Below, piece after piece: positions 39,868 to 48,507 of a stretch of DNA of 53,028 nt. The DNA comes from Bryobacteraceae bacterium (lineage in GTDB: Bacteria; Acidobacteriota; Terriglobia; Bryobacterales; Bryobacteraceae). Position 1 is the stretch's first letter. Every line of letters begins with the position of its first letter. The notes beneath the pieces are model-generated. The model was given only the letters and a program-made list of their open reading frames with translations, ran no database searches and was not told where the DNA came from. Location of the stretch: NCBI GenBank assembly GCA_030041495.1, contig JASHNT010000093.1, positions 1 to 53,028 of the forward strand, read 5' to 3'. The position numbers and the translations under genes are program-made.

Positions 39868-41172
39868 ATGCACAGGCATTATTCCAAGCGTTGGATGGCA
39901 GTGGGTGCGGGCGCGGGCTTGTACCTGGGCGCCTTGTATCTGGCCACGGCTGCATCCGGCCAGAGCACTCCCACGGCCTTCACCTGGCAGCAGATCAAAG
40001 AGCGGTTCGAAGGCGTGAATCCGACTCTGATCGCAGCCCGGGCCAATATCGATGAGTCGCGTGCGGCCGAGATCACGGCTTTTCTGCGCCCCAATCCGGA
40101 CTTCAGTGTTTCGGCCGACGGCTTCCAGTTGGTGCCCAACCTGGGTGTCTGGCAGCCCACCAGCGGCGTTGTCTTGACGCCTAGCATCAGCTATCTGCAT
40201 GAGCGCCAGCACAAGCGGGAACTGCGGCTCGAAACCGCCAAAGAGTCGACTGATATCGCGCAGTCCAGCTACTCAGATGTCGAGCGAGGCCTGCTGTTCA
40301 ATTTGCGCAACGCCTTCGTGGGAGTTCTCCAGGCCAAGGCCGTGTTCCAAAACGCGACCGCTAATCTGACCTATTGGGACCAGGAACTGGTGGTGAATCA
40401 GAACCGCTACAACGCCGGCGATCTGGATCAGTTGGATTTGAATAAGCTGATCTTGCAGCGTGTCCAGTTCGAGACCGACCTGCAAAACGCGATCTTGAAT
40501 CTGAAGACCAGCAAAATCGGGATCCAGCAACTGGTGCTCGACCGCACGCCCATCGACCGCTTCGACGTCAGCGGCCCCTACGAATACAGCGAGAAGTTGG
40601 CGCCGCTCGAAACCTTCCGCCAGGCCGCGCTCGAATCGCGGCCGGATTTGAAGGTTGCCGTTCAGAACGTGGAGCTGGCGCGAATGAATCATCAATTGGC
40701 GGTCGCCAACGGCTCGACCGATCCCACCTGGAGCGTGTGGTATTCGCACAACGCGTCCTTCGCCAACACCTTCGCCAACAATACCGCCGGTTTCAGCGTG
40801 AGCATCCCGCTGCGCATCTTCGACCGCAATCAGGGCGAGAAGGCGCGCACCCAGGTCGACATCGGACGCAATGAGAGGCTGCGCGACGCGGCCGAGGCGC
40901 AGGTGTTCAACGACGTCGATTCGGCCTACGTGACGCTGGAGGAGGCGCTCAACCTGCTGGGCCGCTACAAGGAGAAATATGTGCCTCTCGCCGGAGACAT
41001 TCGCGATAAAACTCGCGACGCGTTCCAGCACGGCGGGGCATCGCTGTTGGATTATCTGGATGCAGAAAAATCGTATCGCGACACGAATTTGAATTACATC
41101 AATTTCATCGGTTCGTACTTGACCGCGGCCGCCCAAATGAATCAGGCCGTGGGCCGGGAGGTTCTTCCATGA
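39868..41172 (+). CDS. TolC-family outer-membrane efflux protein (CzcC-like)
   Basis: The start is ATG 39868 (434 residues); a TTG six bases upstream is less likely. After a signal sequence (VGAGAGLYLGALYLATAASG) the protein has two outer-membrane-efflux repeats with long amphipathic helices: FTWQQIKERFEGVNPTLIAA, GLLFNLRNAFVGVLQAKAVF, NRYNAGDLDQLDLNKLILQR, and DAFQHGGASLLDYLDAEKSY. It would be the trimeric outer-membrane channel of the tripartite pump. It overlaps the adaptor gene by four bases (ATGA). Confidence 0.92.
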   Translation: MHRHYSKRWMAVGAGAGLYLGALYLATAASGQSTPTAFTWQQIKERFEGVNPTLIAARANIDESRAAEITAFLRPNPDFSVSADGFQLVPNLGVWQPTSGVVLTPSISYLHERQHKRELRLETAKESTDIAQSSYSDVERGLLFNLRNAFVGVLQAKAVFQNATANLTYWDQELVVNQNRYNAGDLDQLDLNKLILQRVQFETDLQNAILNLKTSKIGIQQLVLDRTPIDRFDVSGPYEYSEKLAPLETFRQAALESRPDLKVAVQNVELARMNHQLAVANGSTDPTWSVWYSHNASFANTFANNTAGFSVSIPLRIFDRNQGEKARTQVDIGRNERLRDAAEAQVFNDVDSAYVTLEEALNLLGRYKEKYVPLAGDIRDKTRDAFQHGGASLLDYLDAEKSYRDTNLNYINFIGSYLTAAAQMNQAVGREVLP

Positions 41173-42359
41173 ATCGCAAAGTTTTGTTTCTTGAACTTGG
41201 TCTGGCGTCGATCCTGACGCTCAGCTTATTGCTGGGCGGATGCGGGAAAACCAGTACCGCCAAAGCGGACTCGGGCGACACCGCGCCCCCGCCCGCGCAA
41301 GTCGAGCCGGACATGGACTCGAGCAACTTCAAGGTGGACCACCCCGACCAGTTCCCCCTGGTGAAGGCGGCTGAGCACATGGCCGCGCCGGAGTTGAACG
41401 TTACCGGCGTTGTCGGTCCCGACGTGTCGAAGAACGTTCCCGTGATTTCGACCGCCACCGGAAGAGTCATCGACATCAAGGTGAAGGTGGGCGACACCGT
41501 GCAAAAAGGCGAGGTGCTGTTCACCGTGCGCAGCGCCGATATCGCCGGGGCGTTCTCCGATTACCGCCACGCCGTCGCCGCCGAGCAGTTGGCCAAGAAG
41601 CAGTTGGACCGTTCCAAGATTCTACTCGACGACGGCGCGATCCCAGTCAGCCAACTCGAAATTGCGCAGACCGCCGAAGACACCGCGCTGGTGGATTTGG
41701 ACACCACTGCCAAGCACCTCCAGGTGCTGGGCGTGCCGGATCCCAATAATCCCACCGACATCATTTCGATGCTCGCTCCCGTTTCGGGAGTCATCACCGA
41801 CCAGCAGATCACCAATTCTTCCGCCGTGCAGGCTTTTGCGCCGTCCAACACATCGCCTACCAACCCGTATTCGACTGGGTATCCGTTCACCATTTCCGAC
41901 ATGTCCGACGTCTGGGTGGTGTGCGATGTGTTCGAAAATAACCTGTCGCAGGTGGGCATGAATGAGTACGCGGATGTGCGCCTGAACGCTTATCCCAATC
42001 GGGTGTTCCGCGCGCGCATCTCCAATATCGGCCAGATTCTCGATCCCAACCTGCACACCGCCAAGGTGCGCCTTGAGGTGCCGAACCAGGCGGGACTGAT
42101 GCGCATCGGCATGTTCGCGACGGCTACGTTCCACGGCGAGACCATGGAGACGCGCGCGGTGGTGCCGAGCTCGGCCATTTTGCATCTGCACGACCGGGAC
42201 TGGGTGTATACGCCGGCGCCCAACAATCATTTCAAGCGCGTGGAAGTCACGGCCGGAGTGATGTTGCCCAACAATATGCAGGAAGTGGTCACCGGCATCA
42301 AACCCGGGGACCAAGTCGTCTCCAACGCCCTGGTGCTGCAAAGCACCGTCGAACAGTAA
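41169..42359 (+). CDS. RND efflux periplasmic adaptor lipoprotein (CzcB-like)
   Basis: The 396-residue protein has a lipoprotein signal with C25 in LLLGGC. It shows the membrane-fusion layout: RVIDIKVKVGDTVQKGEVLF (lipoyl half), a helical hairpin (about 125-190), the second lipoyl half ISMLAPVSGVITDQQITNSS, beta-barrel SDVWVVCDVFENNLSQVGMN, and a C-terminal domain ending VVTGIKPGDQVVSNALVLQS. It links the inner-membrane pump with the TolC-like channel. There is no His-rich metal-binding extension. Confidence 0.92.
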   Translation: MNRKVLFLELGLASILTLSLLLGGCGKTSTAKADSGDTAPPPAQVEPDMDSSNFKVDHPDQFPLVKAAEHMAAPELNVTGVVGPDVSKNVPVISTATGRVIDIKVKVGDTVQKGEVLFTVRSADIAGAFSDYRHAVAAEQLAKKQLDRSKILLDDGAIPVSQLEIAQTAEDTALVDLDTTAKHLQVLGVPDPNNPTDIISMLAPVSGVITDQQITNSSAVQAFAPSNTSPTNPYSTGYPFTISDMSDVWVVCDVFENNLSQVGMNEYADVRLNAYPNRVFRARISNIGQILDPNLHTAKVRLEVPNQAGLMRIGMFATATFHGETMETRAVVPSSAILHLHDRDWVYTPAPNNHFKRVEVTAGVMLPNNMQEVVTGIKPGDQVVSNALVLQSTVEQ

Positions 42360-42371
42360 AGGGGCTCCCAA

Positions 42372-45300
42372 GTGATTCACGGACTCGTCAACTTTGCGCT
42401 GAACAACCGCATCCTGGTTGTTGCCTTCGCCGTGCTTCTGTTCATCTGGGGCGCGATCTCCTTTCATCAGCTTCCCGTCGAGGCCTATCCCGACGTGGCC
42501 AATAATTACGTCGAGATCATCACGCAATGGCCGGGAATTTCGGCGGAGCAGGTCGAGCAGCAGGTCACCATCCCCATCGAGATCGTGATGAACGGCATCC
42601 CGCATTTGAGTTCCTTGCGCTCGTTCTCTCTGTTCGGGTTGTCGGATTTGAAGTTGACCTTCGACGACGAATCCGAAAACGACTGGAACCGGGAAAAGGC
42701 TCTGGAGCGGCTCTCCCAGGTGAATCTTCCTCCCGGCGTGCAGCCGCAGATCGGCACGGACTGGAGCCCGGTCGGCCAGATCTACTTCTTCACTCTGCAT
42801 TCCACCAATCCCGCCTACGACGTCATGGAGCTGAAGTCGCTTGAGGATTGGGTGATCGAAAAGCAGTTTAAATCCGTTCCCAACGTGGTGGATGTGGCCA
42901 GCTTCGGGGGCCCCACCCGCGAATATCAGGTCCGGGTGGATCCCAACAAACTGATCGCTTACGGCTTGAGCATAGGCCAGGTGGAGCAGCAGTTGACCAA
43001 CAACAACGCCAACGCCGGAGGCAGCTTTATTGAGGCTGGCTTGCAGCAGATCGACGTGCGGGAAGTCGGTCTAGTGCGCAACGTGAGCGACATCGAGAAT
43101 ACCGTGATCACCACCAAGACCGGGACGGCGCTCAAGGTCAAAGACATTGCGGTGGTGGCGCAAGGACCCAAGATCCGGCTGGGCCAGTTCGCTCGCGCGC
43201 GCCATCTGGAAAACGGCAAGATCGTCGACGACCCCGACGTGGTCAGCGGGATTGTCCTGTTGCGCAAAGGCGCCAATTCCGACTCCACGCTCGATGGCAT
43301 CCACGCCAAAGTCGAGGAGCTCAACAATGGAATCCTTCCGCCCGGGGTGAAGGTGGTCCCGTTCCTCGACCGCAGCGACCTGGTGCATTACACCACGCAC
43401 ACCGTGCTGCACAACCTGACCGAGGGTATCATCCTGGTGGTGGTCATTTTGTTCCTGTTTCTGGGCAACGTGCGCGGAGCCCTGATCGTGGCGCTGACCA
43501 TCCCCTTCTCGCTCCTGTTCGCGGCCACCTGTTTGCAATTGAAACAAATTCCGGCGAACTTGTTATCGCTCGGCGCGCTCGACTTCGGCATGGTGGTGGA
43601 CGGCGCGGTGGTTATGGTCGAAAATATCGTGCGTCATCTTTCGCGCCACCGCGAGGGCGACGCGCGCACGCCCATGGAAAAGATCCGGGAGGCGGCGCAC
43701 GAAGTGCAGCGGCCGGTGTTCTATGCCATCGGCATCATCATCACGGCGTATCTGCCCATCTTTACGCTGCAGGCCGTCGAAGGCCGTCTGTTCAAACCCA
43801 TGGCCTGGACCGTTGCGTTCGCGCTGCTGGGCGCGTTGATGTTCTCGATGCTGCTTGCGCCCGTGCTCTCCAGCCTCATGTTCGCTCGCGGGACCAGGGA
43901 ATGGCACAATCCGCTGATGTCGTTCCTGACCAGCCGCTATCGCAAAGTTCTGGGCTACGCCATCCGCTGGCGCTGGCTGACGCTGGGATGCGGGCTGGCC
44001 GGCCTCGGTATGACAATCTATCTGGGCGGCTGGGTCCTGGGCTCGGAATTCCTGCCGCACCTGGATGAGGGCGCCATTTGGGTTCGCGGCACGCTGGCAC
44101 CCTCTACCGGACAGAATGAGGGCATCGATGTCGCCAACCGGGCGCGCGTCATCCTCTGCTCCTTTCCGGAAGTCCCGCAATGCACCAGCCAGGTGGGCCG
44201 GCCGGACGACGGCACGGACACCACCGGCTTCTTCAATACCGAATATTTCGTCGATTTGAAACCAAAAGAAGAATGGCGGCCCGTATTCCACCAGAATAAA
44301 GATGAGTTGATCGCGGCCATGAACAAGGAGCTCGAAAAAATTCCGGGCGTGATCTGGAATTTTTCGCAGCCGATCTCCGACAACATGGAAGAAGCGGTCA
44401 GTGGCGTCAAGGGCGAGCTGGCCATCAAGGTGTTCGGCGACGATCTGAGGACGCTCGAAGAGAAGGGCGACCAGATCGTCAATATCATGCGGACCGTCCC
44501 CGGCATCCAAGACCTGGGCCTGTTCCGCGTGATCGGCCAGCCCAACCTGGACATCGCGGTCGACCGCGCCAAGGCGGCCCGCTATCAGATCAACGTGGCC
44601 GATATTCAAGACGCGGTTCAAACCGCGGTCGGCGGCAACGCGCTCACGCAGGTTCTCCAGGGCGAACAGCGCTATGACCTGGTGCTGCGCTACCTTCCGC
44701 AATACCGCGATCAAAAGGAAGCCATCGAAAATATCCGCTTGCTTTCCCCGTCGGGTGAACGCGTCTCGCTCGCGCAGTTGTGCGACGTGAAGATGGAAGA
44801 CGGCGCCTCCGAGATTTACCGTGAAGCCAACCAGCGTTACGTGGCCATCAAGTACAGCGTGCGCGGCCGCGATCTGGGTGGCGCGGTCCATGAAGCACAG
44901 GAAAAGGTCGACCCGCAGTTGTTCCCGAAGACCGCTCAAGTGCAGTTGCCCTCGGGCTACCACATCGATTGGGCCGGCGAATACGCTTCGCAGCAGCGCG
45001 CGCAGCGGCGCTTGGAGATCATCATTCCGTTAACCGTCCTGCTGATTTTCCTGATCCTCTACTCGATGTTCCGGTCGATGAAATGGTCGGCGCTGATTTT
45101 GGTGAACGTGCTCATGGCGCCCGTGGGCGGTCTGGTGGCCCTGTATTTGACGCACACCAACCTGAGCGTCAGCTCCGGCGTCGGATTCCTGGCTCTGTTC
45201 GGGGTCTCGGTGCAAGTGGGCGTGATCATGATCGAGTACATCAACCAGTTGCGCGTGCGCGGCCACGCCGTGATCGACGCGGCAACCGAAGGCGCGGTGC

Positions 45301-45533
45301 TGAGACTGCGGCCGATTATGATGACCATGCTGGTGGCCATGCTGGGATTGCTCCCGGCGGCCACCTCCCACGGCATCGGATCGGATTCGCAGCGGCCCTT
45401 CGCCATCGTGATTGTCGGCGGGCTGGTGGCGGCTCTGCTGATGAACATTTTCCTGCTGCCCACTCTGTATGTGTGGATGGCGGGCGCGAACGATATTCTG
45501 CCGGAGCTGGAGCCCGGTCACGAAGAGGTTTAA
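42372..45533 (+). CDS. czcA: CzcA-type heavy-metal RND efflux pump
   Basis: The 1053-residue transporter starts at GTG 42372 and has the 12-helix, two-porter-loop RND layout. The proton-relay motif DFGMVVDGAVVMVEN gives D404, D410 and E417, two residues offset from the essential D402, D408 and E415 of the Cupriavidus CzcA, as I recall them. This DFG-x3-DGA-x3-VEN pattern is that of the HME-RND group exporting divalent cations such as Co, Zn and Cd; copper/silver pumps differ. It forms a tripartite complex with the two preceding proteins. No metal regulator is nearby. Confidence 0.93.
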   Translation: MIHGLVNFALNNRILVVAFAVLLFIWGAISFHQLPVEAYPDVANNYVEIITQWPGISAEQVEQQVTIPIEIVMNGIPHLSSLRSFSLFGLSDLKLTFDDESENDWNREKALERLSQVNLPPGVQPQIGTDWSPVGQIYFFTLHSTNPAYDVMELKSLEDWVIEKQFKSVPNVVDVASFGGPTREYQVRVDPNKLIAYGLSIGQVEQQLTNNNANAGGSFIEAGLQQIDVREVGLVRNVSDIENTVITTKTGTALKVKDIAVVAQGPKIRLGQFARARHLENGKIVDDPDVVSGIVLLRKGANSDSTLDGIHAKVEELNNGILPPGVKVVPFLDRSDLVHYTTHTVLHNLTEGIILVVVILFLFLGNVRGALIVALTIPFSLLFAATCLQLKQIPANLLSLGALDFGMVVDGAVVMVENIVRHLSRHREGDARTPMEKIREAAHEVQRPVFYAIGIIITAYLPIFTLQAVEGRLFKPMAWTVAFALLGALMFSMLLAPVLSSLMFARGTREWHNPLMSFLTSRYRKVLGYAIRWRWLTLGCGLAGLGMTIYLGGWVLGSEFLPHLDEGAIWVRGTLAPSTGQNEGIDVANRARVILCSFPEVPQCTSQVGRPDDGTDTTGFFNTEYFVDLKPKEEWRPVFHQNKDELIAAMNKELEKIPGVIWNFSQPISDNMEEAVSGVKGELAIKVFGDDLRTLEEKGDQIVNIMRTVPGIQDLGLFRVIGQPNLDIAVDRAKAARYQINVADIQDAVQTAVGGNALTQVLQGEQRYDLVLRYLPQYRDQKEAIENIRLLSPSGERVSLAQLCDVKMEDGASEIYREANQRYVAIKYSVRGRDLGGAVHEAQEKVDPQLFPKTAQVQLPSGYHIDWAGEYASQQRAQRRLEIIIPLTVLLIFLILYSMFRSMKWSALILVNVLMAPVGGLVALYLTHTNLSVSSGVGFLALFGVSVQVGVIMIEYINQLRVRGHAVIDAATEGAVLRLRPIMMTMLVAMLGLLPAATSHGIGSDSQRPFAIVIVGGLVAALLMNIFLLPTLYVWMAGANDILPELEPGHEEV

Positions 45534-46301
45534 ATGAAGAAGACGCTAATAGCGCTCCTGGCCGTGGCGGGAGCAGCGGGGTGGCTTTACGCGCAAGACG
45601 CCGGGGCGAAGCATGACTCTGGGACAAAGCAAGCCGCCCCGGCTTCGCCCCCGAAACCCACGGTGACCCTTGGGGACAAGGTCGTGGTCACTAAAACCGA
45701 GACCGCCGATTTTCCCACTGGCGGCTTGTTGCGGATGAAGAACGCGGTGGGGGAGTTGACCGTCACCGGCTGGGATCAGCCGAATCTGGAGATGACCACG
45801 ATCAAGTCGACGAAAACCGCGGTCGAAGCCAAGGATCGTGACCAGGCCAACAAGCTGCTGGACAAGGTGAAGATCTCCACCGATCGCAAGGGCGACGAAC
45901 TGGACCTTTCCACCGCGTTTCCCAAACATTCCAAGCTCGCGCGGCCCTTTGTGGGCATGACCGATTTCGAGCTCGAATACCGCATCCACGTTCCCCGCGC
46001 CGCCCGCCTGGATATCGCTGAGGCGATGGGCGAGGTGCACATCGAGAACATCCGTGGCGACATCCGCGCGATGGAGAACCTCGGGGAGATCACCGTGCGG
46101 GTCCCCGAGGGCATGTACGCCATCGACGCCAAGAGTAAGTTGGGAGTCGTGAACTCCGATTTTCCCGGCAACGAAAGGCAGCTCAAGTGGTGGGTGGTGA
46201 CCTGGCCGGGGCAGGCGTTCATGTCGAGCGCTCCGGCCGCGGCGCAGAAGATGTTTCTCCGCGCCGCTTACGGGGACATCGTCATTTTGAAAATACACTG
46301 A
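45534..46301 (+). CDS. Secreted DUF4097-like beta-rich protein
   Basis: The 255-residue product begins directly after the CzcA stop and has a signal peptide (KTLIALLAVAGAAGWLYAQ). The body is a repeating beta structure: GLLRMKNAVGELTVTGWDQP, DFELEYRIHVPRAARLDIAE, AMGEVHIENIRGDIRAMENL, GEITVRVPEGMYAIDAKSKL. Such ladders are found in DUF4097-type putative adhesin or polymer-like domains. It is the last gene of the efflux operon; whether it binds metal or supports the envelope under metal stress is unknown. Confidence 0.7.
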   Translation: MKKTLIALLAVAGAAGWLYAQDAGAKHDSGTKQAAPASPPKPTVTLGDKVVVTKTETADFPTGGLLRMKNAVGELTVTGWDQPNLEMTTIKSTKTAVEAKDRDQANKLLDKVKISTDRKGDELDLSTAFPKHSKLARPFVGMTDFELEYRIHVPRAARLDIAEAMGEVHIENIRGDIRAMENLGEITVRVPEGMYAIDAKSKLGVVNSDFPGNERQLKWWVVTWPGQAFMSSAPAAAQKMFLRAAYGDIVILKIH

Positions 46302-46322
46302 CGAATCCGCGTAGAATCCTTT

Positions 46323-47012
46323 GTGGCAAAGATCCCTGTGAATAAAGAAGCGATTTGTGCCCGCATCGAAGAAATCGGCATTATTCCGGCCGTGCGCCTG
46401 TCCTCCGCCGAAGACGCGCAGTTTGCCGCGGAGGCAGTCTGCAGCAGCGGTATCCCCATAGTCGAAGTTACCATGACCGTACCCGGAGCGGCGAAGATCA
46501 TCCGCAGCCTCACCGTGGCGGCAGGGCCGGTCGGTGAGGTGATCGCCGGCGCCGGATCCGTATTCGACGTCGAAATGGCGCGGCGCTGCCTGGACGCCGG
46601 CGCACGCTTTCTCACCACCACCGGATTGGACCTGAGTATCGTCGAGTTCGCCGCCAAAAAGGGCGTGGTGGTGTTTCCCGGCGTGCTCACGCCGACCGAG
46701 GTCATGGCCGCCTGGAAGTCCGGCGCGGATTTTGTCAAGATTTTTCCCTGCTCCGCGGTCGGCGGCCCGGCGTATCTGCGGGCGCTGCACCCGCCCTTCC
46801 CGCAGGTGCGCTTCATCGCCTCGGGCGGCGTCAATCAGTCGACCGTCGCCGACTACATCTCCGCCGGCGCCGTGGCGGTTGGAATCGGACGCGACCTGAT
46901 TCATCAGGACGCGATCCGCAAACGCGAGCGCGATTGGATCCGCGAGCTCTCGCGCCGCTATGTGAGCATCGTCAAACAGACGCGCGAGGAGCGGGCCGCC
47001 GCGCAACAGTAA
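46323..47012 (+). CDS. eda: KDPG/KHG aldolase
   Basis: The 229-residue enzyme (start GTG 46323) is a class I aldolase with a TIM barrel. The Schiff-base lysine is K139 in ADFVKIFPCSAVGG and the general base E48 in IVEVTMT; other landmarks are IIPAVRL, GEVIAGAGSV, VVVFPGVLTPTEV and RFIASGGVN. It splits 2-keto-3-deoxy-6-phosphogluconate to pyruvate and glyceraldehyde 3-phosphate (Entner-Doudoroff route) or cleaves related keto acids. No edd or kdgK gene is next to it. A TAGAAT hexamer (46311-46316) lies six bases before the GTG, with TTGAAA 19 bases earlier, fitting a leaderless transcript. Confidence 0.92.
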   Translation: MAKIPVNKEAICARIEEIGIIPAVRLSSAEDAQFAAEAVCSSGIPIVEVTMTVPGAAKIIRSLTVAAGPVGEVIAGAGSVFDVEMARRCLDAGARFLTTTGLDLSIVEFAAKKGVVVFPGVLTPTEVMAAWKSGADFVKIFPCSAVGGPAYLRALHPPFPQVRFIASGGVNQSTVADYISAGAVAVGIGRDLIHQDAIRKRERDWIRELSRRYVSIVKQTREERAAAQQ

Positions 47013-47040
47013 CTCCGCAACGAATTAAGCGAGGCCGATT

Positions 47041-47829
47041 ATGTTTCAACTGAAACGCATTCTCTTTCCCGTCGATTTTTCCCGCCGTTCGCGCGGGGCG
47101 GCGGCTTTCGTGGAGGCCCTGGCGGGGCGCTTTGAAGCCGAGCTGATCCTGCTACACGTGATTGAGCCGGCCACCTACAATCGCACTCTGGCCGACGAGC
47201 CGCAGATCACGCGCCAAAGCTTTCAGGATTTCTTCGGGCGGGATCTGGATTACTTGCGCGTCCGGACCATGGTGGAACATGGTGAGGCCGCGCGCAAAAT
47301 CGTCGAGTGCTCCGCTGCGGAAAGAGCCGACTTGATCATGATGCCCACCCAGGGCCTCGGCATTTACCGCCGCTTCATCATCGGATCTTCGGTTGCGAAA
47401 GTGCTTCACGACGCGGACTGCCCGGTGTGGACAGGAGTGCATCTTGAAGATGCGCCGCCGCTCGAAAAAGTCCATACCGAGCGAGTGCTCTGCGCCGTGG
47501 ATCTCAAGCGTCCCAGCGCGCGCGTCCTGGAATGGGCTAGCCAACTGGCGAAGGAATATCAGGCGGAACTGACCTTGCTCCATGTGACCGCCGCACCGGA
47601 CCCCGGCGCCGCCAGTACGCTCGCCGAACTGGAGCGTAGCGTCGGTTCGAACGCCAAGCTCCAGGTGCGCGAAGGGGACCCGGCCAAGGTGGTCGCGGAA
47701 ACCGCCCGCGATCTCCGCGCGGACCTCCTGGTGATCGGACGGCGAGCCGAAATCGGCTTGCGCGGTCGCCTGGAAGTCACTGCCTACTCCATCATCCGCG
47801 ACTCTCCTTGCCCCGTCGTCAGCGTGTAG
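47041..47829 (+). CDS. Tandem universal stress protein
   Basis: The 262-residue protein has two Usp domains: about 1-140 (RILFPVDFSRRSRGAAAFVE, ADLIMMPTQGLGIYRRFIIG, SSVAKVLHDADCPVW) and about 145-262 (RVLCAVDLKRPSARVLEWAS, ELTLLHVTAAP, ending DSPCPVVSV). The ATP-binding pattern G-x2-G-x9-G(S/T) survives only in part in domain 1, where the first Gly is Pro (PTQG...GS); it is lost in domain 2. Usp proteins respond to starvation and stress. It is 28 bases after eda and may be co-transcribed. Confidence 0.88.
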   Translation: MFQLKRILFPVDFSRRSRGAAAFVEALAGRFEAELILLHVIEPATYNRTLADEPQITRQSFQDFFGRDLDYLRVRTMVEHGEAARKIVECSAAERADLIMMPTQGLGIYRRFIIGSSVAKVLHDADCPVWTGVHLEDAPPLEKVHTERVLCAVDLKRPSARVLEWASQLAKEYQAELTLLHVTAAPDPGAASTLAELERSVGSNAKLQVREGDPAKVVAETARDLRADLLVIGRRAEIGLRGRLEVTAYSIIRDSPCPVVSV

Positions 47830-47870
47830 AAAGCATCGAGCCTACAAGGTTTTAACGCGGTTTCGATGGC

Positions 47871-47899
47871 TTGACACCAACCCCTGGCCGTTTTATGAT
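47871..47899 (+). promoter_or_regulatory. Sigma-70-type promoter of the secreted-protein operon
   Basis: TTGACA (47871-47876) and TATGAT (47894-47899) are 17 bases apart, nearly the ideal promoter. The expected start of transcription is near 47906, giving a 75-base leader and a GGAGGG ribosome-binding site eight bases before the ATG at 47981. Confidence 0.8.
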
Positions 47900-47980
47900 T
47901 CAGAACGGCTGGGCCTACAAATATGAGGCGGCAGCCAATGGGTCCTGAAGTTTGCACAACCCACGTGGAGGGTATTAAAG

Positions 47981-48391
47981 ATGAAGATTAAGGTCGCAGC
48001 CTTGGGTGCTGGCCTGGGGTTTCTGATTGGCGCTCTGCCGATGCTGGCGCATCATTCGTTTTCCGCCGAATACGATACTAATAAGCGGGTGACCATGACC
48101 GGTAAGTTCGTGAGGATGGAGTGGACCAACCCCCATTCCTCGGTCTTCTTTACCGTCACCGATCCGGCTACCGGAAAGGAAGTGGAGTGGAGGGCTGAAA
48201 CGCCTCCTCCCAACGCTATGGTTCGCGCGGGTGTGCGTCCCAACATGCTGCACCCTGGCGACATCATCACCTTGAGCGGTAATCTCGCCAAGGACGGAAG
48301 CAACCTGATGTGGTGCGGCATGGTGAAGTTCCCGAACGGAACCGTGATCGGACTGCAAGCCATCCCTGGCAACGATTCCCCGGAAAAGTAA
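47981..48391 (+). CDS. DUF6152 secreted protein
   Basis: The 136-residue product has a signal peptide (MKIKVAALGAGLGFLIGALP) and the DUF6152 pattern: AHHSFSAEYDTNKRVTMTGK, FVRMEWTNPHSSVFFTVTD, then RPNMLHPGDIITLSGNLAKD and MVKFPNGTVIGL. The family is secreted or periplasmic, of unknown function. It is often found near the kind of secreted proteins that follow here. It is the first gene of a unit of four genes and has a near-perfect promoter. Confidence 0.88.
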   Translation: MKIKVAALGAGLGFLIGALPMLAHHSFSAEYDTNKRVTMTGKFVRMEWTNPHSSVFFTVTDPATGKEVEWRAETPPPNAMVRAGVRPNMLHPGDIITLSGNLAKDGSNLMWCGMVKFPNGTVIGLQAIPGNDSPEK

Positions 48392-48507
48392 CCCTGGAGG
48401 CGCGGCGCGAGCCTTATGTAAATGGCGTCGCCGCGAAGCGAGTTGGTTGAAGCGGGTCCCGTTCATGGGCTCCCTGGTTTTTCGCGCGTTCGCGACAGGA
48501 GTATACA

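Noticed and set aside
45546-47006. Long minus-strand frame across the DUF4097-like gene and eda
   Set aside because: It spans two well-supported genes and the gap between them and shows no protein family pattern.
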